Source: Paenibacillus sp. G2S3
GTDB lineage: Bacteria; Bacillota; Bacilli; Paenibacillales; Paenibacillaceae
Direction: 5' to 3'
Length of the DNA: 64,000 bases
Assembly: GCF_030123105.1 (NCBI RefSeq)
Contig: NZ_CP126095.1
Coordinates: 186,001-250,000 of the forward strand
The notes beneath the pieces were generated by a model, which was given only the letters and a program-made list of their open reading frames with translations, was not told the DNA's origin and did not search any database. Of the stretch, positions 12,365 through 19,836 are shown piece by piece. The number at the start of each line of letters is the position of its first letter. Positions within the stretch are counted from its first letter, which is position 1. Position numbers and translations under genes: made by a program.

Positions 12365-12392
12365 AAAAACCCGCTAAAATAGCGGGTTTTTT
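12365..12392 (+). terminator. Terminator after ssrA
   Basis: Stem CCCGCTA / TAGCGGG, loop AAA, flanked by A5 and T6. It lies inside the inserted segment, so it was probably brought in by the element. Confidence 0.9.
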
Positions 12393-12410
12393 GCTGTTTA
12401 GTGGTTGAAT

Positions 12411-12468
12411 TGTAGACCGAATGTAGACAAGGAATTATGGGGAACTAAAAGTGTTCATTATTGTAGAC
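12411..12468 (+). repeat. Three copies of TGTAGAC next to the ssrA junction
   Basis: TGTAGAC occurs at 12411-12417, 12422-12428 and 12462-12468, all in the same orientation and just inside the inserted segment. Short direct repeats in this position resemble arm-type binding sites of tyrosine recombinases; that reading is inference. Confidence 0.45.
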
Positions 12469-12616
12469 ATGCTGTTTACATCTAAAATTAGATCATTCAC
12501 TTTAAAGTTAATTATTAGTGGCACATTTTCCGAAACTACATCTATAAGAGCTCGAACTGATATAAGATTATGGCATTAAGCATCCAAAAACAAAAATATT
12601 CGGAGGAATTACTATC

Positions 12617-12982
12617 ATGAGCTTTACTATTGATTATGTTAAAAACAAAAACAGAATTATTGTAACATCGGACGGTATGGAAGTTGAGGATGCCCTTGCG
12701 TACGCGGAACAATTTCCGAAAGTATTGAAGAAAACTAAGCGAGGATTCACAGGTATGACTGTAATTATTGGTGGCCTGGTATTTAAGCAAGAAGTGTTGG
12801 CAATTCTTGCTCCAACTGGTGAAGATGCTGTGAAAGCTGGAATGTCTACAAAACATAAATGGGTGTATGTTGCACCTACCTCGTTCTACAAAACGCAAAT
12901 GCATCGTATGTTTAAAGATATTGCAAACTTGTACGAATCGATAGAAGAAGCTGAAGCGTATCTTGATTCTGCGGGGAATTAG
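12617..12982 (+). CDS. Small STAS/SpoIIAA-like protein of unknown function, cargo between ssrA repeats
   Basis: 121 residues with no signal peptide or membrane segment. GGAGGA at 12602-12607 gives a convincing ribosome binding site. The pattern of an N-terminal beta hairpin, an amphipathic helix (EDALAYAEQFPKVLKK), a hydrophobic strand (GMTVIIGGL) and a C-terminal strand-plus-helix ending SIEEAEAYLDS resembles single-domain STAS-like (SpoIIAA-like) proteins, but no diagnostic residue can be named. It is the only gene between the two ssrA 3' repeats, with no integrase beside it, so it is the cargo of a remnant or trans-mobilised element. Function unknown. Confidence 0.75.
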   Translation: MSFTIDYVKNKNRIIVTSDGMEVEDALAYAEQFPKVLKKTKRGFTGMTVIIGGLVFKQEVLAILAPTGEDAVKAGMSTKHKWVYVAPTSFYKTQMHRMFKDIANLYESIEEAEAYLDSAGN

Positions 12983-13041
12983 CAACTTCTAAAAATTAAA
13001 AAAACTTTATGTGAACCTTCTGGCTGGTTAGAATGCTTCTA

Positions 13042-13126
13042 GGGTGACATCAAAACTGTGACTACACTCGTAGAAGCTTATGTGCCGTTATCTTCGGACA
13101 GGGGTTCGACACCCCTCGGCCCCATA
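13042..13126 (+). repeat. ssrA 3'-end direct repeat, copy 2 (probable distal attachment site)
   Basis: 85 bp matching the 3' end of ssrA with two substitutions and no 5' portion of tmRNA upstream. It still folds as T-arm and acceptor strand; the acceptor change replaces a G-U pair by G-C. It is followed 13 bp later by an AAGACACC hairpin, which was probably the original ssrA terminator before insertion. Confidence 0.85.
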
Positions 13127-13139
13127 TGGAGTATCAGTG

Positions 13140-13165
13140 AAAGACACCTTGAAGGGTGTCTTTTT
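13140..13165 (+). terminator. Terminator of the recurrent AAAGACACC family
   Basis: AAAGACACC / GGTGTCTTT with loop TTGAAG, then T-run. It is the first of at least eight copies of this hairpin in the window. Confidence 0.9.
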
Positions 13166-13504
13166 CATATTTTCAGAGTATGATCTGGACTATGCGTGGC
13201 GGTTCAAAGAAACTGAGTATCGTGCTAGATCCAGTATCTTTCGTTTATGGAATTAAAGATTGTAGTGTAGAAGGCATGCTCGTCCCGTAATCAAAGATGA
13301 TAAGCTTTGGAAATGCTATTCATTCAGTCTTTGAGTTGATAAGACCAAAAAAATTTAAAGTTCTATATAAGGATAAAAATGGCAAACATAGGACAGGAGG
13401 AGTTAATAGGGAGATATAAATGAAAACCAGTATACTTATGCTATAATTTAATAAAGTGTTTCTGTGCTTTTAGAATAATTGGATAAAGGATGCATTGACC
13501 AACC
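13166..13504. other. Gene-free spacer with an extended -10 promoter
   Basis: No supportable gene between the ssrA repeat and the first flavoprotein gene. Short open stretches are seen but none has family character. A promoter-like extended -10 (TGC-TATAAT, 13439-13447) lies 58 bp before the next start; its -35 is weak. Confidence 0.5.
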
Positions 13505-14812
13505 ATGTATGAGAATCAGACTTCTATGCACCATAAGCTGTTTATTATCGGCGCAGGTGCTGCCGGACTAATGGCCGCTGTTACTGCGCGTGATATGGGT
13601 ATCGATACTGCCATTCTGGAGGGTAACGACCGGATTGGAAAGAAGATATTAATGACAGGTGATGGCCGCTGTAACATTACGAATGAATCCACTGCAACGG
13701 GTACGGATGAAGCAATCGCTTTATCGCGCAAGTATCACAGTAATCAGGCCGGATTTCCACTTGCGGTATTGCAGCAATTTGGCATCCGTCAGACCATAGA
13801 TTTTTTCTCCTTTCTTGGGCTTCCGCTTACAAGATTGAAGGAGGGCTTGATGTATCCAATGTCGCTGCAGGCAGCAGCGGTGCTGGATATTTTCCAGCTT
13901 GCGCTGGAGGATCGGAATGTTCCGGTATACCTCAATAACAAAGTGTTGGATGTTACTGTTTCGAAGAATCATCCGCGCTTCAAGATAAAATGCCAAACGG
14001 AGACAGAGGAGGAGGTTGTTTATACTAGCGACTATCTACTTCTATCTGCGGGTGGCCTTGCCGGTCCAAATGCGGGAAAAGAACCTCCTGGGTATACACT
14101 TGCCGAACGTCTGGGACACACCCTAATTGAGCCTTTGCCGGCCATTGTGCAATTGAAGCTGCAATATCCGAACATGAGGGCACTGTCCACTATCAAATCT
14201 CAGGGACAAGCTCATATCATTGTGAACGGTAAAGTCATCTGCAGTGAACAGGGCGAAATTGCCTTCACGGATTATGGTATTACCGGCCCGCCAATTCTTC
14301 AGCTAAGCAGGAAGGCTGCGTATCATCTTGCAAGAGGAGAACAGGTAACATTGTCGGTTGATCTGATGCCGGGCCGCACGGAGGAAGAGTTAGTTGAGTT
14401 TTTAGAAAGGCTCTGGGAGACCTTTAGACACCGGACTGTGGCGGATTGCCTTGTTGGCATCTTCAATAAGAAGCTTGTTTCTGTCCTACTAAAAGAGACT
14501 GGCTTAGATCAACAGCCAGAGCTGCTTTGCCAGGATCTATCGATGAAAACCAAGGGGAAATTTTATCGAATCTTGAAGCGTTGGGAATTTAAAGTGACGG
14601 ATACCAATGGCTTTACGAATGCGCAAGTGACAGCCGGCGGCATTGATACGTCGGAACTCATCGAAGGAACGCTGGAATCCAAGCTGGTGCCTGGGCTGTA
14701 TTTGGCTGGCGAAGTGATGGATGTCGACGGAGATTTCGGCGGCTATAACCTGCAATGGGCCTGGAGTTCCGGATATGTGGCCGCGATGGCGCTAGCTAAG
14801 TCAATTCAATAA
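13505..14812 (+). CDS. BaiN/HI0933-family FAD-dependent oxidoreductase, first of tandem pair
   Basis: Predicted flavoprotein of 435 residues. The N-terminal dinucleotide motif GAGAAG (residues 16-21) follows a hydrophobic strand. GRIGKKILMTGDGRCNITN is the hallmark FAD-contact segment of the HI0933-like family, and the C-terminal DVDGDFGGYNLQWAWSSG motif is typical. Members include BaiN of bile-acid-metabolising clostridia; the substrate here is unknown. The ribosome binding site is weak (AAGGA, about 12 bases upstream). The next gene, 31 bp downstream, is a close paralogue, about 80% identical in the first 60 residues, so the pair arose by tandem duplication. Confidence 0.88.
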   Translation: MYENQTSMHHKLFIIGAGAAGLMAAVTARDMGIDTAILEGNDRIGKKILMTGDGRCNITNESTATGTDEAIALSRKYHSNQAGFPLAVLQQFGIRQTIDFFSFLGLPLTRLKEGLMYPMSLQAAAVLDIFQLALEDRNVPVYLNNKVLDVTVSKNHPRFKIKCQTETEEEVVYTSDYLLLSAGGLAGPNAGKEPPGYTLAERLGHTLIEPLPAIVQLKLQYPNMRALSTIKSQGQAHIIVNGKVICSEQGEIAFTDYGITGPPILQLSRKAAYHLARGEQVTLSVDLMPGRTEEELVEFLERLWETFRHRTVADCLVGIFNKKLVSVLLKETGLDQQPELLCQDLSMKTKGKFYRILKRWEFKVTDTNGFTNAQVTAGGIDTSELIEGTLESKLVPGLYLAGEVMDVDGDFGGYNLQWAWSSGYVAAMALAKSIQ

Positions 14813-14843
14813 ATTTATTAGGAAAAGGGATGCATCAATTAAC

Positions 14844-16160
14844 ATGTATAAGGATCAGACTTCTAAGCACCACGAGCTGTTCATTATCGGTGGGGGTGCT
14901 GCAGGTCTAATGGCTGCAGTTACAGCGAGGGATCAAGGTATTGATACAGCAATTATTGAAAGCAATGACCGGCTTGGGAAGAAAATAATAACGACGGGTA
15001 ACGGGCGTTGCAACATTACGAACCAATCCACCGCCACTGGTACGGATGAAGCGGCCGCTTTATCACGCAAGTATCACAGTAATCAGGAAGGATTCCCAAT
15101 ACATGTATTGCGGCAATTCGGTGTCCGCCAAACGATCGAATTTTTCTCCTCGCTCGGGCTTCCTTTTGTAAGCTTGGAGAATGGCCGGATGTATCCGATG
15201 TCGCTGCAGGCGGCTTCGGTGCCGGGTGTATTTAAGCTGGCGCTGGAGGATCGGAATGTTCCCGTATATTATAAACATAAAGTGTTGGATGTTACCGTTT
15301 CGGAGGGACATCCGCGGTTCGCGATAACCTGCCAGACGGAGACAGAGGAACAGGTTGTGTATACCAGCGACTATCTTTTTCTATGTGCAGGCGGCCTTAC
15401 CGCTCCCAAAACGGGAACGGACGGCTCCGGTTATACGCTTGTCCAACGTCTGGGGCACACCCTGATCAACCCGGTGCCAGGCATTGTACAATTGAAGCTG
15501 GATTATCCGTATTTGAAGGAACTATCGGGCATCAAATTTGAGGGAGAGGGCCATGTTATCGTAAACAATGAAGTCATCCGCACTGAGTCTGGTGAGATTC
15601 TTTTTACGGACTATGGTATCTCGGGCCCGCCCATACTTCAGCTCAGCAGAAAGGCTGCGTATAATCTCGGAATAGGAGAATCGGTGACATTGTCGGTTGA
15701 TTTAATGCCGGAGCGCACGGAGGAAGAGTTAATTGATTTTCTGGAGATCCACTGGGGGATCTTCGGACACCGGACGGTTGCCGATTCTTTTGTGGGCATC
15801 GTCAGCAAGAAACTGATTCCAGTTCTGCTGAAGGAGGCTGGAATTGATCAACAGCCGCACTTGCTTTGTATGGATTTATCATGGAAAACCAAGAAAATAT
15901 TTTATCGAATCTTGAAACGTTGGGAATTTAAAGTGACCGATACCAACAGCTTCACGAATGCACAAACAACAGCCGGTGGCATCGATACGACGGAGCTAAT
16001 CGAAGGAACGTTAGAATCTAAGTTAGTCCCTGGGCTGTATTTGGCAGGTGAAGTGATGGATGTCGATGGAGATTGCGGCGGCTATAACCTGCAATGGGCC
16101 TGGAGCTCCGGCTATGCTGCCGCGATGGCGCTTGCTAAACGACGTGTTAGCGCCACGTAA
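14844..16160 (+). CDS. BaiN/HI0933-family FAD-dependent oxidoreductase, second of tandem pair
   Basis: 438 residues with the same architecture as its neighbour: nucleotide motif GGGAAG near residue 16, GKKIITTGNGRCNITN FAD segment, and C-terminal DVDGDCGGYNLQWAWSSG. The leaders also resemble each other: both have an A/G-rich AAAGG(G)ATGCAT stretch shortly before the start, so the duplication included the leader. Substrate unknown. It probably forms one transcript with the upstream copy and ends before the hairpin at 16276-16303. Confidence 0.88.
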   Translation: MYKDQTSKHHELFIIGGGAAGLMAAVTARDQGIDTAIIESNDRLGKKIITTGNGRCNITNQSTATGTDEAAALSRKYHSNQEGFPIHVLRQFGVRQTIEFFSSLGLPFVSLENGRMYPMSLQAASVPGVFKLALEDRNVPVYYKHKVLDVTVSEGHPRFAITCQTETEEQVVYTSDYLFLCAGGLTAPKTGTDGSGYTLVQRLGHTLINPVPGIVQLKLDYPYLKELSGIKFEGEGHVIVNNEVIRTESGEILFTDYGISGPPILQLSRKAAYNLGIGESVTLSVDLMPERTEEELIDFLEIHWGIFGHRTVADSFVGIVSKKLIPVLLKEAGIDQQPHLLCMDLSWKTKKIFYRILKRWEFKVTDTNSFTNAQTTAGGIDTTELIEGTLESKLVPGLYLAGEVMDVDGDCGGYNLQWAWSSGYAAAMALAKRRVSAT

Positions 16161-16275
16161 AAGGATAGATGGTTGCTGACTCTTGGCATGTTGCGGTGGA
16201 AATACTTGCATGCCCTAGAACACACGGCGGCTAATGGATTTGCCATGCCACGCCTCGGTTCCATATGGAGTAAAT

Positions 16276-16303
16276 AAAAGACACCTTGAGAGGTGTCTTT
16301 TTT
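16276..16303 (+). terminator. AAAAGACACC-family terminator, bidirectional
   Basis: AAAAGACACCT / AGGTGTCTTTT with loop TGAG and T-run, between convergent genes. The preceding CCATATGGAGTA matches the segment before the copy at 13140, a faint echo of the ssrA downstream region. Confidence 0.9.
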
Positions 16304-17292
16304 CAATTAATTCTTATTCCAATATTGCCAGACTGCTGCCCTTGTTGCATTCGCTGAAAGGCTTGAATGGTGTCTTGTAAGGGATACACACTGTCAATGA
16401 TAGGGCGTATCGAGTGAAATTCCATAAATTCAAGCATCGCAATAAACTCTTCACTGCTTCCCATTGAGGTGCCGATGATACTGATTTGGGGGTAAAATAT
16501 GGATCGTGCAGCTATTTCTATTCGATCTCCTGAGCTTGCTCCAAACGTAACAATCCGGCCATTTGGCTTAATGATATCAAAGTACTGTTGGAACGTAGCT
16601 GGCCCGATACTGTCCAAGATGAGATCCATTGTTTCTCCTTTCATACTTTCCTTCCAATTACTATGACTGTCAAAGGCATGATCTGCCCCATGTGCAAGAG
16701 CAAGTTGCCTTTTTGATTCACTTCGTGATGTGACACTGACTCGTGCACCCGCTGCTGAAGCCATAAGCATGGCATAAGTTGCCACACCGCCACCAATACC
16801 TGGAATAAGGATATGTTCGCCTTGCTGTAAGCGACCTCTCGTAAACAAAGCCCGATAGGCTGTCAAAGCAGACAAGGGCAACACGCCCGCTTCTTCCCAA
16901 GATAAATAAGCTGGCTTGCTGATGGCATTTTGCGCAGGGATGATGATAGACTCGGCAAATGTACCATTTGAAGGGCCGCCCACTATGGCCGGAACGTTCG
17001 GGACATCATGGGTGATTTCCCATCCGATACACGGATTAATAATTACATCGGTACCTACAGTAAGGGATGTTACGCCTTCACCTACCGCTTCAATTATACC
17101 CGCGCCATCGGAACCCATAATCAGGGGAGCATCCTTATTTATTCGATCTGCCATGAGAAATAAGTCTCGATGATTTAACCCTGCGGTTTTCAGCCTTACT
17201 TTTACTTCGCCGAAGCCTGGCTCTTTTTCAACAACGTCTTCATATGTCAAGCTCTTCAAGCCGTTCATCCCAGCATGTACGATTGCTTTCAT
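16303..17292 (-). CDS. Medium-chain dehydrogenase/reductase, quinone-oxidoreductase-like
   Basis: 329 residues from the ATG at 17292, chosen because GGAGG lies 8 bases before it; an in-frame start 18 bp further upstream would sit before this site. N-terminal GroES-like domain ([25 protein letters not shown]) and a Rossmann domain with [11 protein letters not shown] near residues 150-160. The structural-zinc cysteine cluster of alcohol dehydrogenases is absent, so it belongs with NADPH-dependent quinone reductases or YogA-like proteins. It is transcribed divergently from a LysR regulator 129 bp away, which probably controls it. Substrate not predictable. Confidence 0.88.
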   Translation of the reverse strand: MKAIVHAGMNGLKSLTYEDVVEKEPGFGEVKVRLKTAGLNHRDLFLMADRINKDAPLIMGSDGAGIIEAVGEGVTSLTVGTDVIINPCIGWEITHDVPNVPAIVGGPSNGTFAESIIIPAQNAISKPAYLSWEEAGVLPLSALTAYRALFTRGRLQQGEHILIPGIGGGVATYAMLMASAAGARVSVTSRSESKRQLALAHGADHAFDSHSNWKESMKGETMDLILDSIGPATFQQYFDIIKPNGRIVTFGASSGDRIEIAARSIFYPQISIIGTSMGSSEEFIAMLEFMEFHSIRPIIDSVYPLQDTIQAFQRMQQGQQSGNIGIRIN

Positions 17293-17386
17293 TCTAACGC
17301 CTCCAGTCATTCTTATTTCGATGAATCTACCTTGAATTGTACAGAGTGGGAATCATACAGTAAAATGAACAAAACTGAATGTGAGT

Positions 17387-17398
17387 ATCATAAATGAT
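17387..17398. promoter_or_regulatory. Candidate LysR operator in the divergent promoter region
   Basis: ATCAT-AA-ATGAT is an inverted repeat 23 bp before the lysR start, in the 129-bp region between the two divergent genes. A second imperfect repeat, CAGT-N12-ACTG, lies just upstream (about 17358-17377). Autoregulation by the LysR protein is inferred. Confidence 0.4.
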
Positions 17399-17421
17399 CA
17401 TACCAAGCAGGTGACATAGAA

Positions 17422-18276
17422 ATGGAAAGTGGAGATTTAAGAATATTTCAAGCTGTAGCTCGAGAGGGGAGCATAACCAAGGCTGCGCAAATGTTGAACT
17501 ATGTACAGTCTAATGTGACGACTCGAATTCAGTATCTTGAGGCTCAGTTGAAAACCCCCCTTTTTCGGAGATCCAATCGAGGAATGATATTAACTCCGGC
17601 TGGCGAGAATTTACTGGGATATGCGGATAAAATACTGACTCTGATGGACGAAGCTGTGAAAACTACACAATACTCGGACCATCCTGCAGGGCCTCTTCGG
17701 ATAGGTTCCATTGAAGCGACTGCAGTCATTCATCTGACTCCTCTATTGGCCGAGTATCAATCACGATATCCGGATGTTAATGTATCGCTCACTACGGGTG
17801 TGACACATGCGCTCTTACAAAAGGTGTTGGATTACGAGCTAGATGGAGCGTTTGTCTATGGTCCTATTGATAATCCAGATATAGAACATATCGCGGCTTT
17901 TGAAGAGGAGCTGGTGTTGATCTCTGAGCCGGGAAAAAGCGAAATGTATGAGTTACTCATGAAGCCGATGTTGTTCTTTGACGTTGGCTGTACGCACCGG
18001 GCAAAAGCAGAAAGCTTTCTGAGAGGCACTGGCCTGACCAATTATCAGATTATGGAGTTTGGCACATTAGCAGTTATTCTAGATGGGGTTTCTTCTGGAC
18101 TTGGTGTGTCTATGCTGCCACAATCATCGATTGCCAAGGCGGAAGAAAGGGGCATCATCGCTTCCCACCGCTTGCCTGAAGAGTACCGAGATTTGCAGGT
18201 ATGGTTTGTGCATAGACATGACTCGATATACTCAAGCGCGTTGACAAGGTTAATCCAATTAGTTGAAACAAAGTAA
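17422..18276 (+). CDS. LysR-family transcriptional regulator
   Basis: 284 residues. Winged helix-turn-helix at about 1-60 (RIFQAVAREGSITKAAQMLN, then SNVTTRIQYLE), followed by a periplasmic-binding-fold effector domain (about 88-284; LRIGSIEATAVIHLTPLL). AGGTGA at 17409-17414 precedes the ATG. It is divergent from the quinone-oxidoreductase-like gene, the classical layout for a LysR regulator and its target. The effector is unknown. Confidence 0.93.
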   Translation: MESGDLRIFQAVAREGSITKAAQMLNYVQSNVTTRIQYLEAQLKTPLFRRSNRGMILTPAGENLLGYADKILTLMDEAVKTTQYSDHPAGPLRIGSIEATAVIHLTPLLAEYQSRYPDVNVSLTTGVTHALLQKVLDYELDGAFVYGPIDNPDIEHIAAFEEELVLISEPGKSEMYELLMKPMLFFDVGCTHRAKAESFLRGTGLTNYQIMEFGTLAVILDGVSSGLGVSMLPQSSIAKAEERGIIASHRLPEEYRDLQVWFVHRHDSIYSSALTRLIQLVETK

Positions 18277-18367
18277 TAATAGTTAATTCGCAACGATCGA
18301 TAGCATCGAATGTTAGTGCTATTACCCTTTCATCAAACAACTAAGTAACACACAGCAGGAGGAAATG

Positions 18368-19621
18368 ATGAATTTTATAAAAGATCAACTAGCAGGATAC
18401 GGTGTAAGCGAACAAATGACAGGTTATCTTTCGAATATTATCATGGTCTTATTTATAGCACTACTCTCTATATTGGCCAATTTTTTAGTCAAAAAAATCG
18501 TGTTGAAGACAATTATTCATATCATCAATAACAATCGTTATACGTGGGATAATATCATTTTGGAGAAAAAAGTATTCCATAAGCTGTCGCATCTCGCACC
18601 AGCCTTCATCATCTATTACTCTGCGTCTATCTTTCCGCTATATCAGGCTTTTATTGAAAAATTGGCCTTAACTTATATGATTATCGTAACTATCACGGTG
18701 TTTAATGCACTACTTAACGCCATCGATGCTATTTATCGCTCGTTTGAGATCTCCAAGATTAGACCGATCAAGGGGTACATTCAGGTAGCAAAGATTATTC
18801 TATTTATCATTGGTGCTATTGTGGTGATCTCTAACCTCATTGGTCAGAATCCTCTGATTATTCTTAGTGGGTTAGGTGCCTTATCCGCTGTTTTTATGCT
18901 AATTTTCAAAGACTCTATATTGGGATTGGTGGCAGGTGTTCAATTATCATCGAATGATATGGTGCATGTAGGTGACTGGATCGAAATGCCTAAATATAAT
19001 GCGGATGGTGATGTAATTGACATTACATTAAATACGGTAAAGGTTATGAATTTCGATAAAACAATTACCATGATTCCTAGCTACGCCCTCATTTCAGACT
19101 CGTTCAAAAATTGGAGGGGCATGCAAGTATCTGGCGGCAGAAGGATTAAACGAAGCGTCCATATCGATACAAGCAGCATATGCTTTTGTACAAAAGAAAT
19201 GCTGGAGGAATTCCAGAAGATTCACTACCTTACCGATTTTATAAAGACAAGATTAAATGAAATTAACGTCTATAATATTGAACATCAAATCAATACCGAG
19301 AGTAAAGTAAACGGAAGACATCTTACGAATGTGGGTGTATTCAGAGAATATATCCATGAATATCTGAGGAATCATCCTAAAATTCATAAGGATATGACGC
19401 TGATTGTCAGACAGTTAGCACCAGAGGATAATGGACTGCCCTTAGAAATCTACGCGTTTAGCAATGATATTAACTGGGTGGTGTATGAATCGGTTCAGGC
19501 GGATATCTTTGATCACATTTTTTCGGTCATGCCGACATTTGGACTTCGTGCTTTTCAAAATCCAACTGGCCATGATATCGTCCATCTAAAAGAGCGTGCG
19601 CAATTTTCGCGAGAATATTGA
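18368..19621 (+). CDS. YbdG-type mechanosensitive channel (MscS family)
   Basis: 417 residues from the second of two adjacent ATGs; AGGAGG at 18357-18362 is 5 bases before it and only 2 before the first. Hydrophobic segments at about 20-40, 70-90, 95-115, 135-155 and 160-180 form the membrane part. The MscS beta domain follows, with VHVGDWIEMPKYNADGDVID and SFKNWRGMQVSGGRRIKRS. Length and these segments match E. coli YbdG (about 415 residues), which contributes to osmotic-shock channel activity. No operon partner. Confidence 0.9.
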   Translation: MNFIKDQLAGYGVSEQMTGYLSNIIMVLFIALLSILANFLVKKIVLKTIIHIINNNRYTWDNIILEKKVFHKLSHLAPAFIIYYSASIFPLYQAFIEKLALTYMIIVTITVFNALLNAIDAIYRSFEISKIRPIKGYIQVAKIILFIIGAIVVISNLIGQNPLIILSGLGALSAVFMLIFKDSILGLVAGVQLSSNDMVHVGDWIEMPKYNADGDVIDITLNTVKVMNFDKTITMIPSYALISDSFKNWRGMQVSGGRRIKRSVHIDTSSICFCTKEMLEEFQKIHYLTDFIKTRLNEINVYNIEHQINTESKVNGRHLTNVGVFREYIHEYLRNHPKIHKDMTLIVRQLAPEDNGLPLEIYAFSNDINWVVYESVQADIFDHIFSVMPTFGLRAFQNPTGHDIVHLKERAQFSREY

Positions 19622-19684
19622 GATACAACGGAGATAAGCTGAAGCGATTGTAAGGGGAGCACCCCCTCTTGCCTCCACCATCCT

Positions 19685-19718
19685 ACACACCATCCGCCCG
19701 AGGATGGTGTGTTTGTAT
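19685..19718 (+). terminator. Terminator after the mechanosensitive channel gene
   Basis: Perfect stem ACACACCATCC / GGATGGTGTGT with loop GCCCGA, then TTTGTATTT. Confidence 0.85.
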
Positions 19719-19742
19719 TTGCTAGTAATGCATTCCGTATAC

Positions 19743-19759
19743 TTTCAGCGAACTTTCAG
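19743..19759 (+). promoter_or_regulatory. 11-bp-spaced direct repeat, candidate OmpR/PhoB-type operator
   Basis: TTTCAG occurs at 19743-19748 and 19754-19759, start-to-start 11 bp, within ACTTTCAGCGAACTTTCAGT. One-helical-turn direct repeats are the usual layout for OmpR/PhoB-family response regulators. It lies 78 bp upstream of the SLH-protein start. The regulator is not identified. Confidence 0.45.
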
Positions 19760-19836
19760 TTCCATATAAGCTTTGTTTAAGAATAGAAAGGTAAACTAAG
19801 CGTGTATTAAAATCTATTGAAAGGAAGTGATATAGT

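Noticed and set aside
13178..13290. Short ORF-like stretch after the ssrA repeat
   Set aside because: About 36 codons without a ribosome binding site or recognisable family; it may be a gene remnant but cannot be supported.
16190..16272. A third full copy of the ssrA 3' end
   Set aside because: Only about 20 bases (CCTCGG.TCCATATGGAGTA) match; the rest does not align with tmRNA, so it cannot be called an attachment site on its own.
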